Notes under the pieces: model-generated
The model's input: only the letters and a program-made list of their open reading frames with translations
What the model was told of the DNA's origin: nothing
Databases searched by the model: none
Source: Symmachiella dynata
GTDB lineage: Bacteria; Planctomycetota; Planctomycetia; Planctomycetales; Planctomycetaceae
DNA: 64,000 nucleotides
Direction: 5' to 3'
NCBI RefSeq assembly: GCF_007747995.1
Contig: NZ_CP036276.1
Span: 310,001-374,000, forward strand
Part shown: piece by piece, positions 9,524 through 18,305 of the stretch
Position numbering within the stretch: the stretch's first letter is position 1
Layout: every line of letters starts with the position of its first letter
Translations under genes and position numbers: made by a program

Positions 9524-10054
9524 ATGTCATTTGACGATTTCGGAGTAGAACGCCGCTTTCACGAAGCGTGGGATGCCATACGCATCGCCCGCCCGGTCAG
9601 CTTTTCGCTGTTCACATTTGGCGAAACCGAATTGCCGTATTATTTGGTCTGTCATCCCCAGTCCGAAGGAGCGACCGTCAAAATCACCGAAGGGGAGATC
9701 AAAGTCACGCGGCCGATGTTGATCACACCGGATAACATGGATGCGGAGTTTCGGAATTTTTTCGAGAGTCAAGAAGAACACGAAATGGTGCAATTCTTGA
9801 TGAAGCGAACCGTGATCCCACAATTAAAATTCGACAACACCAGCCACAGCAGCGATATTCGTAGCGACAGCGTCGAAGAGGCAGTCGCACTGCTCAATCG
9901 CAAACTCGATGCCGAAGAGCAAGAACGGGTCGCCGTACTAACCGCCCCACCAGAATTAGCCGGCATCGCCTTGTTGCGGTACGCCCTAGAACGGGTCATC
10001 GAAAGCCAACCGCACAACGTCCAAGAACTCCGCGAACGCGGCTTTCTGCCGTAA
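9524..10054 (+). CDS. Conserved-looking hypothetical protein (176 aa)
   Basis: This is a soluble 176-residue protein with no signal peptide or membrane helix. It is rich in charged residues and seems to be alpha/beta in its first half (FSLFTFGETELPYYLVCHP) and helical at the end (LAGIALLRYALERVIESQ). I do not recognise the family. It has its own candidate promoter upstream and is transcribed away from the metallopeptidase-like gene. No strong Shine-Dalgarno sequence precedes the ATG at 9524, but this start gives a compact, natural N-terminus. Coding is supported by frame length and by the absence of a plausible competitor on the other strand. Confidence 0.65.
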   Translation: MSFDDFGVERRFHEAWDAIRIARPVSFSLFTFGETELPYYLVCHPQSEGATVKITEGEIKVTRPMLITPDNMDAEFRNFFESQEEHEMVQFLMKRTVIPQLKFDNTSHSSDIRSDSVEEAVALLNRKLDAEEQERVAVLTAPPELAGIALLRYALERVIESQPHNVQELRERGFLP

Positions 10055-10119
10055 CGCGATGAAACCTCCGCACTCCCACGTCGGGTGCGATAGGATGTAT
10101 CGACCGGACGCATGGGTGG

Positions 10120-10147
10120 CTGGAGGTCGGACGAAGTCCGCCCCCAG
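10120..10147. repeat. Dispersed hairpin repeat, GACGAAGTC-CCCCCAG family
   Basis: The element forms a stem-loop with CGGAC, loop GAA and GTCCG, extended by CTGG and CCAG. It lies between convergent genes. A second copy with covarying stem bases (CAGAC-GAA-GTCTG) is at 42650-42676, also between convergent genes and also preceded by GGTGG. Compensating changes suggest selection for the structure. It may end transcription but no U-run follows. Confidence 0.65.
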
Positions 10148-10244
10148 GTCGAAGGACTCTCCATGCCCATGCCGAAAGGCTGGCGGCTCGCTGCGCTCGA
10201 CTTCCAGCCACACGGTCAGGATTTCTGCAAATCCACCGTGAGGC

Positions 10245-10760
10245 TTAATACTTCGTCGTGCGACCTTCTTCGGTCCACAGCGAGAGTTCGTCCATCAACG
10301 AGCGCATTTCGGGGTGTTGACGGATGGCGCCGATGACGGCGTATTTCTGCAAGCTGCGGCGGCGAATTTCTCGTTCCAGCATGGGTCGGATTTCCTGGCG
10401 GAACATGTTTTGGTGACGATAGCGAATCCAGCAATAGCCTCCCATCAGGGCCATCATCACCAGTCCGATGTCAAAAAACGCACCCGCCCAACCGATGCCG
10501 GTGATCACGTGCAGAGCGACGCAGCCCCAGAAGCAACTGATCAGACAGACCCAGAGCGGCAGCGTGCTTTGCATGCTCAAGCGTTCGCTGGCTTGGATCA
10601 ATCGCCCATAGAATTCCGGATCAGCGATGCCCTCTCGGCCCGTCTCCTGAGCAAAAGGTTCGCAGACCAATTCCCCATCCCGGCGCGACACCAACATCGC
10701 CTCCCCTTCATCGGGAAGATAATCGGCCAAATATTCAAGATCTTCAAAGGGCGTATTCAT
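10245..10760 (-). CDS. Hypothetical membrane protein (171 aa)
   Basis: The protein starts with a soluble, acidic N-terminus (MNTPFEDLEYLADYLPDEGE). Two hydrophobic helices follow (about residues 66-84 and 88-106, WVCLISCFWGCVALHVITGI and FFDIGLVMMALMGGY), then a basic helical cytoplasmic tail. The ATG at 10760 is favoured over one 48 bp upstream because GAGGG lies five bases before it. The gene follows the threonine-synthase gene on the same strand with a 59-bp gap and may be cotranscribed with it. I do not recognise the family. Confidence 0.65.
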   Translation of the reverse strand: MNTPFEDLEYLADYLPDEGEAMLVSRRDGELVCEPFAQETGREGIADPEFYGRLIQASERLSMQSTLPLWVCLISCFWGCVALHVITGIGWAGAFFDIGLVMMALMGGYCWIRYRHQNMFRQEIRPMLEREIRRRSLQKYAVIGAIRQHPEMRSLMDELSLWTEEGRTTKY

Positions 10761-10819
10761 CGCGACCCTCGTATCAGAATCAATAATGATGGCTACCGCG
10801 TTTCGCAACGTTTACTTTA

Positions 10820-12304
10820 CTAGAAACCGGAAACGACTTCCATGATTTTTTCTAAATCGTTTTCTACGACAACGGGTGAATTGGCGTGGACCGCCTCGTT
10901 CACGCCGCTGGGGCGTAAGAGGCGATCAAAATCGTCCGATTTTCCGCTGTGATAGGCGACCGTGACGTTGGGATCCTTCAATTGGTGTCCGGTCAAAATA
11001 CAGACCACGCGATCGCTTGCCGCTATCACTCCTTCTTCGCGAAGCTGCTTCACCCCGGCCACACTGGCTCCGCTGGCCGGTTCACAACCGAAGCCGCCGG
11101 CGCCGACTTGGGCTTTGCCATCCAGGATTGCTTGGTCGCCCACCTCGCGAACCACACCGTCACACGCATCCAGCGCCCGCAGGGCTTTGTTCAAATTGAC
11201 CGGCCGATTGATTTCAATCGCCGAAGCCAACGTCGCAGCGCGGCGCCCGCCCGCCTCCATCGCTACAAAATAATCCTCACGCACCGTGGCGTCGGGGCGT
11301 CCATGGTTCCACCGCAATCCGTCACGTTCGTACAACTCGTGCAACGTATTCGCCCCCGCCGCATTGATCACCGCTAGTCGCGGCAGACGGTTGATCAGCC
11401 CCAATTCCTTCAGCTCCAGCAAGGCTTTGCCGAAGGCGCTGGTGTTGCCCAGATTTCCCCCGGGAACCACGATCCAATCGGGCGGCTCCCAAGCGAGCGA
11501 TTCGAGTATCCGAAAGATGATCGCCTTTTGACCTTCCAGCCGAAACGGGTTCAGGCTGTTGCACAAATAGATCCCTGCTTGCGAACACACTTCGCGAACC
11601 CGCTGCATTGCATCGTCGAAATCCCCTTCGAGTTGAATTGTCTTGGCGTTGTAGTCCAAGGCCTGCGACAATTTCCCATAGGCGATCTTGCCGCTGCCGA
11701 TAAATACCAACACTCGCAGCAGCCCGGTGCAACTTCCAAAGATGGCCAACGACGCGCTGGTGTTGCCGGTCGAAGCACAGGCAGCCTGCGTCGCTCCCAC
11801 CATGTGGGCATGCGTTACAGCGGCCGTCATGCCGTTGTCCTTAAAGCTGCCCGAGGGATTCAAACCTTCGTATTGCAAAAACAGACTGCCGTCATTCATG
11901 CCGCAATAACGGGCGACGGAATTTGATTGCTGCAAGATCGTTTGCCCTTCGCCGATGGTGACGATTTTGTCCTCCGGAGCAAACGGCAGCAATTCTCGAA
12001 ACCGCCAGACGCCACTGAAATCGAGCGGATTGCGTCGCGTACTCCATCGCCCTTCGAACTCCCGCAACGACCCCGGCACCGCCACGCGATCCCAGTCATA
12101 CCGCACATCCAACAGACTCCCACACGTCGGGCAGCCGGTATGCACTTCGTCCATAGAAAACGTCGCCCCACAGTCGGGCGCAATGCAACATTGGTAGGCA
12201 ATCTCAGTCGAATGGGCGGAAATCGGTCTGTCTCCGGACAAGGGGCAAACGGTCAAAAACGGCAGTTCTCCCTGTATTGTCGACGGCGGAGCAGGAATTG
12301 ACAA
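10820..12304 (-). CDS. thrC: Threonine synthase (PLP fold type II)
   Basis: This 494-residue enzyme converts O-phosphohomoserine to threonine in the aspartate family pathway. It has an N-terminal zinc-ribbon-like segment ([11 protein letters not shown] and [10 protein letters not shown], about residues 39-64), the PLP lysine in [11 protein letters not shown], the phosphate-binding [14 protein letters not shown] and a substrate loop with [11 protein letters not shown]. Length fits the cyanobacterial/plant-like class of threonine synthase with extra N-terminal residues. A second, only distantly similar paralogue lies divergently at 12605-13849. Which of the two supplies threonine cannot be told from sequence; this one has the more canonical fold-II motifs. 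Confidence 0.82.
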   Translation of the reverse strand: MSIPAPPSTIQGELPFLTVCPLSGDRPISAHSTEIAYQCCIAPDCGATFSMDEVHTGCPTCGSLLDVRYDWDRVAVPGSLREFEGRWSTRRNPLDFSGVWRFRELLPFAPEDKIVTIGEGQTILQQSNSVARYCGMNDGSLFLQYEGLNPSGSFKDNGMTAAVTHAHMVGATQAACASTGNTSASLAIFGSCTGLLRVLVFIGSGKIAYGKLSQALDYNAKTIQLEGDFDDAMQRVREVCSQAGIYLCNSLNPFRLEGQKAIIFRILESLAWEPPDWIVVPGGNLGNTSAFGKALLELKELGLINRLPRLAVINAAGANTLHELYERDGLRWNHGRPDATVREDYFVAMEAGGRRAATLASAIEINRPVNLNKALRALDACDGVVREVGDQAILDGKAQVGAGGFGCEPASGASVAGVKQLREEGVIAASDRVVCILTGHQLKDPNVTVAYHSGKSDDFDRLLRPSGVNEAVHANSPVVVENDLEKIMEVVSGF

Positions 12305-12373
12305 CTCAAAAACCGGAAAGGTTCGGCGGCGGGGTCATGGAGGGTCTTCGCCTGCAATCATTAAACAATAAAA

Positions 12374-12480
12374 TCGCGCGCAGAGACGCAAAGCCGCAGA
12401 GAGAAAGTAGAAGAGGAGTCACGAAGGGGGGGCTTCTCTTGACTTTGCGGCTTGGCGGCTTTGCGCGCGGTTCCTTTCTT
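12374..12480. repeat. Inverted pair of GC-rich CGCAAAGCCGCAGAG-type repeats
   Basis: GCGCGCAGAGACGCAAAGCC and, in inverted orientation about 35 bp later, GACTTTGCGGCTTGGCGGCT followed by TTGCGCGCGG form a long imperfect hairpin. It is located in the 300-bp gap between the two divergent threonine-synthase-like genes. Repeats with the phrase 'GACGCAAAGACGCAGAG' are widespread between genes in planctomycetes. I see no gene in this gap. Confidence 0.6.
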
Positions 12481-12604
12481 TTTGTGTCAATTTGACAACG
12501 GTTGCGGGACCCCCCTTTGAAATGAGTTTCCAAACACGATACGCTGAAATCCCGTTTCGTAAATCGCCACATTTCCCCCTTCCACAATAGACGAGCAACT
12601 CACC

Positions 12605-13849
12605 GTGCATACCTCCCTAACCTGTGCTGCGTGCGGCTTGGATCATGCGGTTGATCAACTTCAGAATCTGTGTACCGCTTGCGGCAAGCCGTTGTTGGCT
12701 GGGTATGATCTGGCGGCGCTGCGCGAGACGTTTACGCCTGACGCCGTCCGCCGCCGCGCGACGCGGTCGATGTGGCGGTTTGCTGATGTGTTGCCAGTCG
12801 ACGATGTCAGCGAGGCGGTTTCGTTGGGCGAGGGGCAGACGCCGCTGTTGCGATTGGAGCGCCGCGGCGCGTTTGCGGAGTTTGAGAATCTGTTCGTCAA
12901 GGACGAAGCATTCAACCCCACCGGCAGCTTCAAAGCCCGCGGCATGGCGGCGGCGGTGACGCGGGCCGTTGCGCTGGGGGCCAAGGTCGTCGCGCTTCCC
13001 TCTGCCGGAAACGCCGCGGGGGCTGCGACGTATTATGCGAATCGCGCCGGCATTGAATGCTTTCTGTTCATGCCCGAAGACACGCCGCCGGCGAACATTA
13101 TTGAAAGCGTTGTGGGCGGAGCGAACGTGTTTTTGGTAAATGGGCTGATCAGCGATTGCGGCAAGTTGGTCAAACAAGGTTGCGAGCAATTCGGGTGGTT
13201 CGATCTTTCGACCCTCAAAGAGCCGTTTCGCATCGAAGGCAAAAAGACGATGGGTTACGAACTTGCCTTCGACATGGCCGATGCTGCTCAAGCCACACAA
13301 CTGCAATTGCCGGACGTGATTTTTTATCCCACCGGCGGCGGCACCGGATTGATTGGGATGTGGAAGGCGTTTGACGAAATGCAACAACTGGGCTGGATCG
13401 GCCCTGAGCGACCGCGAATGGTGGTCGTCCAAGCAGAAAACTGCGCCCCGGTCGTCCGTGCGTTTGAGCAAGGAGCCGACCATGCGGAGATGTTCGCCAA
13501 TGCGTCAACGGTCGCCTCGGGCTTACGGGTCCCGGCAGCGGTCGGCGATTTCATCATGCTCCGCGTCCTCCGCGAATCAAACGGCACAGCCCTGACCATC
13601 AGCGACGCCGAACTGCTCGACGGCGTAAGAGAATTCGCCACCCAACAAGGAATCTACGCCTGCCCTGAAGGGGGAGCGGTCTGGAAAGCAGCGCAACAAC
13701 TCTTAAAAACCGGCTGGCTAAAACCGGATGAAAAAATCGTGCTATTCAACACCGGCAGCGGGTTGAAATACAACCACCTCTTCCCGGTCGGGGGGTTACC
13801 GGTGTTGGATCATACTGATCCGGATTGTTTGGATTGTGTTGTGGGGTGA
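12605..13849 (+). CDS. Threonine-synthase-like PLP enzyme (paralogue)
   Basis: This 414-residue fold-type II PLP enzyme has an N-terminal zinc ribbon (CAACGLDH and CTACGKPL, residues 7-28). The PLP lysine is in NPTGSFKARGM (about residue 108), SAGNAAGAATYYA is the substrate-loop equivalent and PTGGGTGLIGMWKAF binds phosphate. The short helical insert and the NPTGSFKARG form differ from the [10 protein letters not shown] form in the neighbour at 10820-12304, so this is an old paralogue and not a recent duplicate. It could be a second threonine synthase or an enzyme acting on a related phospho- or hydroxy-amino acid. The start is an ATG at 12605 beside HTSLTCAACG, the normal family N-terminus. 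Confidence 0.78.
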   Translation: MHTSLTCAACGLDHAVDQLQNLCTACGKPLLAGYDLAALRETFTPDAVRRRATRSMWRFADVLPVDDVSEAVSLGEGQTPLLRLERRGAFAEFENLFVKDEAFNPTGSFKARGMAAAVTRAVALGAKVVALPSAGNAAGAATYYANRAGIECFLFMPEDTPPANIIESVVGGANVFLVNGLISDCGKLVKQGCEQFGWFDLSTLKEPFRIEGKKTMGYELAFDMADAAQATQLQLPDVIFYPTGGGTGLIGMWKAFDEMQQLGWIGPERPRMVVVQAENCAPVVRAFEQGADHAEMFANASTVASGLRVPAAVGDFIMLRVLRESNGTALTISDAELLDGVREFATQQGIYACPEGGAVWKAAQQLLKTGWLKPDEKIVLFNTGSGLKYNHLFPVGGLPVLDHTDPDCLDCVVG

Positions 13850-14032
13850 TTTTTGGGGGGGTGTGGGTGGGGCGGTTTGGATTTCGCGTCACGACTTGTT
13901 GAGACATGCAGGTTCGCTGGCTCGCATTAATGCGTCGGTGTAATAGGGCAACTCGTGCGAGGAAGCTATGCTTGCTTCACTCGTCAATCGCAACTAGCTT
14001 TTGTGGTGCTCAAAATGACCAAGGACTTTGCC

Positions 14033-15532
14033 ATGGATCTCTCGGAGTACAGCATTGTCGACCTCCAATACCTTTTTGATAGGGGCGAGTGGACTGCCCG
14101 CACTCTTTGCGAAGCCTACTTGAAACGCATCGCTAATATCGACAGTGCCGGGCCGAGGTTGCGAGCGGTGATCGAGACGAATCCCGACGCGATAGCCATC
14201 GCCACTTCTCTGGATCAAGAGCGAAGAGCGCAGGGGCCGCGCGGACCGATGCATGGGGTACCGATGCTGGTCAAGGACAGCATCGACACCGCTGACCGAA
14301 CAATGACCACAGCAGGCTCCCTGGCGCTCGAAGGAAATATCGCCTCACAAGACGCTTTTGTTGTCCAGAAGTTGCGGGACGCTGGTGTCGTTTTGCTCGG
14401 CAAGACCAACATGAGCGAGTGGGGCTACATGCGGTCAACCCGCGCCTGCAGTGGATGGAGTAGCCGCGGTGGCCAGACACGCAACCCTTATGTGCTCGAT
14501 CGCAGCCCGCTGGGTTCCAGCAGCGGATCTGCCGTGGCGGTGGCGGCCAACTTGAGTCTGGGGGCGATTGGCGCAGAAGTTGACGGCTCGATCGTGCGTC
14601 CAGCTTCAGCAAATGGTATCGTCGGACTGAAGCCAACTGTCGGACTCGTCAGTCGCCGAGGAGTGATCGGCGTTGCAGAGCCCCAAGATACGGTTGGCCC
14701 GATGGGCCGGTGTGTGGCCGATGTTGCAGTAATTATGAATGCAATCGCGGGTACCGATCCGGATGATGCGGCAACTGCTTGTGCGGATGGCAACCGTCCG
14801 ACTGACTATCGCGCCGCACTTCAACTGGATGCTCTCCAAGGCACGAGATTGGGCGTTGCGCGGGAATGTTTCTCCGGACACGAAGGGACGAGTGCCGTTA
14901 TCGAGCGGGCGATCGAAATTCTGCGGCAACTAGGTGCTGAGATCATCGATCCTATTCAGGCCACGACCTTGCCGTTTTTTGGCGCTCTGGAACTTGAATT
15001 GTTCGAGTACGGTATCAAATCCAATATCAATGACTACCTAGCGGCACACCAGGGGGCCGCGGTTCGCGACTTCGACGAACTCATCGAATTCAACCAACGC
15101 CATGCAGATCAGGTCATGCCCTACTTTCATCAAGAATTCTTTGAGATGGCGCAAACGAAAGGTGGGTGGGACGACACTCGATGCGTGGACGTTCGAAAGG
15201 AACTCCGCCGGTTGTCACGCACTGAAGGAATCGATAAAGCTCTGGCAGAGCATCGACTTGATGCAATTATCGCTCCCACGGAAGGGTCACCGCCCTTTGT
15301 GATCGACCCGATCGTCGGTGACCATCTCCTGCCATTCGGCTGTTCGACCCCGGCTGCAGTCGCAGGTTATCCCCATATTACCGTTCCGGCCGGCTTCGTT
15401 TATGGTTTGCCGGTAGGCCTCTCGTTTTTTAGTGGCGCATTTCAAGACTTTAATCTCCTCAGTTACGCATTCGCTTTTGAGCAAGCCACACATGCACGGC
15501 AGCCTCCTCAGTATTTTTTGACTATCAAATAG
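14033..15532 (+). CDS. Amidase signature family hydrolase
   Basis: This 499-residue amidase has a complete Ser-cisSer-Lys triad: lysine in PMLVKDSIDTADRT, the glycine/serine-rich loop PLGSSSGSAVAVAANLS, and the nucleophile region GAEVDGSIVRPASANG. Length and motif spacing are normal for peptide-amidase-like members. There is no clear signal peptide when ATG at 14033 is used; that start has AAGGA about eight bases upstream, while longer starts at 13955 or 14015 lack one. It probably hydrolyses a small amide or a C-terminal peptide amide. The gene stands alone, and neighbours give no substrate clue. GatA is unlikely because no GatB or GatC gene is nearby. Confidence 0.88.
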   Translation: MDLSEYSIVDLQYLFDRGEWTARTLCEAYLKRIANIDSAGPRLRAVIETNPDAIAIATSLDQERRAQGPRGPMHGVPMLVKDSIDTADRTMTTAGSLALEGNIASQDAFVVQKLRDAGVVLLGKTNMSEWGYMRSTRACSGWSSRGGQTRNPYVLDRSPLGSSSGSAVAVAANLSLGAIGAEVDGSIVRPASANGIVGLKPTVGLVSRRGVIGVAEPQDTVGPMGRCVADVAVIMNAIAGTDPDDAATACADGNRPTDYRAALQLDALQGTRLGVARECFSGHEGTSAVIERAIEILRQLGAEIIDPIQATTLPFFGALELELFEYGIKSNINDYLAAHQGAAVRDFDELIEFNQRHADQVMPYFHQEFFEMAQTKGGWDDTRCVDVRKELRRLSRTEGIDKALAEHRLDAIIAPTEGSPPFVIDPIVGDHLLPFGCSTPAAVAGYPHITVPAGFVYGLPVGLSFFSGAFQDFNLLSYAFAFEQATHARQPPQYFLTIK

Positions 15533-15883
15533 GGCCGCCACTCAGATGACAAATTCAAAGTGTTTGTCAGGCTCACCGATTTTAGAACAAACGTCCTGCC
15601 AATCTAATTTGGCAACATCCGCCGCTGCATCGAAGCTGCAACTGTGACTAACCAAAACACCGTCCTTTCCCAGCGCATGTTGTTGCCGGCCAACACTTAC
15701 CTAAGCCGCACGGTATCGCATTTCGAAGAACGAAGCTCATTCTTCAAACGGTCGTTCATCCGTGAAATCGATGACAGATGAGACACCCGTTTCGGTGGTG
15801 TTGTCCCCACGGTCGCGAAACCGTGCCTTCCCATGAAAGCGAGGCGCACGTGGCAAATTTTCAACGGACCTCTGGATAGGTCG
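15533..15883. other. Intergenic stretch without recognised feature
   Basis: About 350 bp between the amidase and a convergent membrane gene. Only short shadow frames occur. I see no RNA gene, strong repeat or clear terminator. Confidence 0.5.
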
Positions 15884-16435
15884 CTAGTGCGGATTTTGTT
15901 TGCTTTGCACGATCATTTCCTGAGCCCGCAAAAACGTGTCGATTGGGATCGCGGGATCGGACGCATTATGGAGGTGGGGTTGATCGCCGGAGTCGACGTA
16001 AAACAAGACTTCGGAATCAGGTCGACTACAGACTGGGCAGACTGAGATGCGAAGGACCTGCATCTTATCGTCCAAGTAGACGACATCCGCATGAGAACCG
16101 CTGTGCTGCTTTAGATTGTTGCGGACATGTGTCTGCCGGGCGGCAGCGCGTGCGCGATTTATTGCTGGAGTGACGCCAACAAGAATTGCCACAACCAAAA
16201 CGGCAGTGAGCCAGGTCTCAATCGCCGTGAATTGCCAGAGTGCGGAGTGGCGAATCGGTCGAGTTAGTATGCTAGCGAGAATGACCAATCCGTAGAGGAC
16301 CCCAAAAGCGACAGCGCCGATGAAAGCGCAGAAGGGAGTCAGAACCACCATGGTTTGGAATAGACCGATGGGGATCAGGATGGCAGAAAGAATCACACCG
16401 ATGAATGTGCCGATCACAACTCGTCGAAGGATCAT
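15884..16435 (-). CDS. Membrane protein with DUF1559-like pilin motif
   Basis: The 183-residue protein has three to four hydrophobic stretches in its first 100 residues (VIGTFIGVILSAILIPIGLF, MVVLTPFCAFIGAVAFGVLY and AVLVVAILVGVTPAINRARA). The third runs straight into ARAAARQTHVRNNLKQHSG. That phrase closely resembles the DUF1559 pseudopilin signature of planctomycetes (LLLPAVQ-x-ARE-AARRxQCxNNLKQ). After it comes a short soluble part with CPVCSRPDSEVLFYVD, like the H-X9-DG or content part of DUF1559 proteins. The normal prepilin N-terminus is absent, so this looks like a rearranged relative with extra membrane helices. The start ATG has no good Shine-Dalgarno sequence. Confidence 0.6.
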   Translation of the reverse strand: MILRRVVIGTFIGVILSAILIPIGLFQTMVVLTPFCAFIGAVAFGVLYGLVILASILTRPIRHSALWQFTAIETWLTAVLVVAILVGVTPAINRARAAARQTHVRNNLKQHSGSHADVVYLDDKMQVLRISVCPVCSRPDSEVLFYVDSGDQPHLHNASDPAIPIDTFLRAQEMIVQSKQNPH

Positions 16436-16720
16436 GGAATTGTTTTAGCTCTATTCAGCTGACCATAGAGTGTATGGGTGAAAAGTAGTTGCGAAGAAAG
16501 AACCCCGCCCTACATTCGCGATAAAAGACCTGCTCTGATTATCTGTTTTCGGTGCTGCGCATGCAAGAAGATTTTGCGGCGAGCCGATCGTCTGTCGCGT
16601 TCAAAGCCGAGAGAGCAGACGTTCTTCCCAGCGATCGGAAGTGCCGCATTGCCATCTAGGCAAACGCACTGTCTCGAAGAAGCAGTGGCCGCTTCGCAGG
16701 CGAATTCGATTGAAATCAAT

Positions 16721-17887
16721 CTAGGTGCTGACATCCGCGTCATCCCATTGGACGCCCGGAGACAGAGCCCATGTCAGCGCTTGTCTCCGTTCTTGCATCA
16801 GCCCGCAACGTTCAATGTCGTGCGTGTTGCGGTAGTCACTGCGGATACACATGTTGCGGAAGCCGTTGTGGATACAATAGAAGAAATCTTCGAGCGTAAT
16901 GATCAATTCAAGCGGCTGGAGTTGTGAGGCAGCCATCAACTCATCAAAGCTGCGATCAAAATTGCAAAAGAACGAATCACGAATGTGCCGCGTGATACTG
17001 TAGGGGACTAGCTTCTCGTACGGACAGACCAAGGGAGCATTTCCGAGTATCCAGGCCAACCCCCACATATTCTCCATGGCCCAACCCGCTTGCCCCATCG
17101 ATTCGCGAGCGTCTTTCCTCGATGTGCCAATCCAATCTGCTTCCCGCTCGGAAAACGAACTGCGCACCAAACCGTTATCTTTGACATAACGCTTGATGAC
17201 AGACGAAGGAACCTCTTCCTCGGGCGCTAAGACCCAAGCGACCGCCGCGTGCGCGGCCATTAGACGACGCACAATCTCTTTTTGCGGCCGCAGTTGTGTG
17301 AACCCTCGGATCTCTGCGGTTGGCATCCAAGCGGCAACTTCAAGGCCCATTTCTTTCGCAACTTCGACGTGTCGAGAACGTATGGACTCGGCAACGTTAT
17401 CCAGTTTACCCATTTCCCATTGACAGGTCTCATTCATCAATTCATCGGTCAACTCCAAGCACGCAGCGAACTTCATCTCGTCCATTTCGCCCGGCAACCC
17501 ACACTCGACTCCGACATACTGAAAGCCGAGGGTTCTCGCTGCCTTATCGAGTTCAGCATGAATCTCGTCCAATTGCCCTTGGGTCAGCGTACTCGTGTAG
17601 ATAAGTAAGATCTGAAGAAGTGTTGAGCTGTTGATCTCTTCTAAGTCTTCGTCAAGGTGTTGGACCTCCACACGAAACGCGTCTTCGTCTGCGCGTGTAA
17701 CTCTCGTGAACGATTCGATCAACTGCGTGAGGGATTCATCTCCAGATTCCAATTCGAATGGGCACTCGATTATGAAAACCCATTCCAGCGCCATCTCCGA
17801 CGGCTTCAGATCGGTGTTCTCATTCAGGTAACGGAAAAGAGACTCAGCATCCTTGAGCGCCTCTTCAGGGAACGGTTCGTCGTTCAA
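16721..17887 (-). CDS. DUF4272 domain protein
   Basis: This is a 388-residue soluble protein. The second half matches DUF4272: EIVRRLMAAHAAVAWVLAPE, KDNGLVRSSFSEREADWIG, WAMENMWGLAWILG, and the typical C-terminal phrase QERRQALTWALSPGVQWDDA. The first 170 residues look like a separate alpha/beta domain (EMALEWVFIIECPFELESGD). Translation probably starts at a TTG at 17887 because AAGGA lies seven bases upstream. The function of DUF4272 is unknown; members are scattered across bacteria, often near other immunity-like or stand-alone DUF genes. No obvious operon partner is present. Confidence 0.8.
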   Translation of the reverse strand: MNDEPFPEEALKDAESLFRYLNENTDLKPSEMALEWVFIIECPFELESGDESLTQLIESFTRVTRADEDAFRVEVQHLDEDLEEINSSTLLQILLIYTSTLTQGQLDEIHAELDKAARTLGFQYVGVECGLPGEMDEMKFAACLELTDELMNETCQWEMGKLDNVAESIRSRHVEVAKEMGLEVAAWMPTAEIRGFTQLRPQKEIVRRLMAAHAAVAWVLAPEEEVPSSVIKRYVKDNGLVRSSFSEREADWIGTSRKDARESMGQAGWAMENMWGLAWILGNAPLVCPYEKLVPYSITRHIRDSFFCNFDRSFDELMAASQLQPLELIITLEDFFYCIHNGFRNMCIRSDYRNTHDIERCGLMQERRQALTWALSPGVQWDDADVST

Positions 17888-18305
17888 GCTGCGTCCTTTT
17901 CGTTTTACTTGATTGAAGTTGGTGTTTGTTGAAAGTGCTCATTGATTTGCCTGATGGAGTTCCGTTTCACAGCTTGTCGCCAGGCAAGGACCGTTCTTCC
18001 AATTCGCAATCAGGCTTTGCTCTGAGTATCTGTCCTTGATTACTTGAATGCAAGAACTTTCTCATAGCAGCTGTCAACTTAATTCAGAGTGAGACTCTCA
18101 CAGAGTTGCCACATAGGAAATCTGAATCGGACGGTGATATGACTTATCTGAGAACCGTTCCTTTCCCAACGTAATTGTTACCGGACGACACTTGCCAGGG
18201 TCCCACGTAATTGCATTCCGAACAACACCGCACTATTCACAATAATTCACCAGAGGTAGACTTTTGGAGAACGATATTCCACCACGCCGTTATCAGGAAA
18301 ACGCC
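17888..18305. other. Intergenic stretch without recognised gene
   Basis: About 420 bp between divergent genes. It must hold the promoters of the DUF4272 and LRR genes, but no convincing hexamer pair was identified. A short phrase CCCA(A)CGTAATTG occurs twice (near 18164 and 18204). Confidence 0.4.

Noticed and set aside
12617-13483. 288-codon open frame on the minus strand
   Set aside because: It is antisense to the threonine-synthase-like gene.
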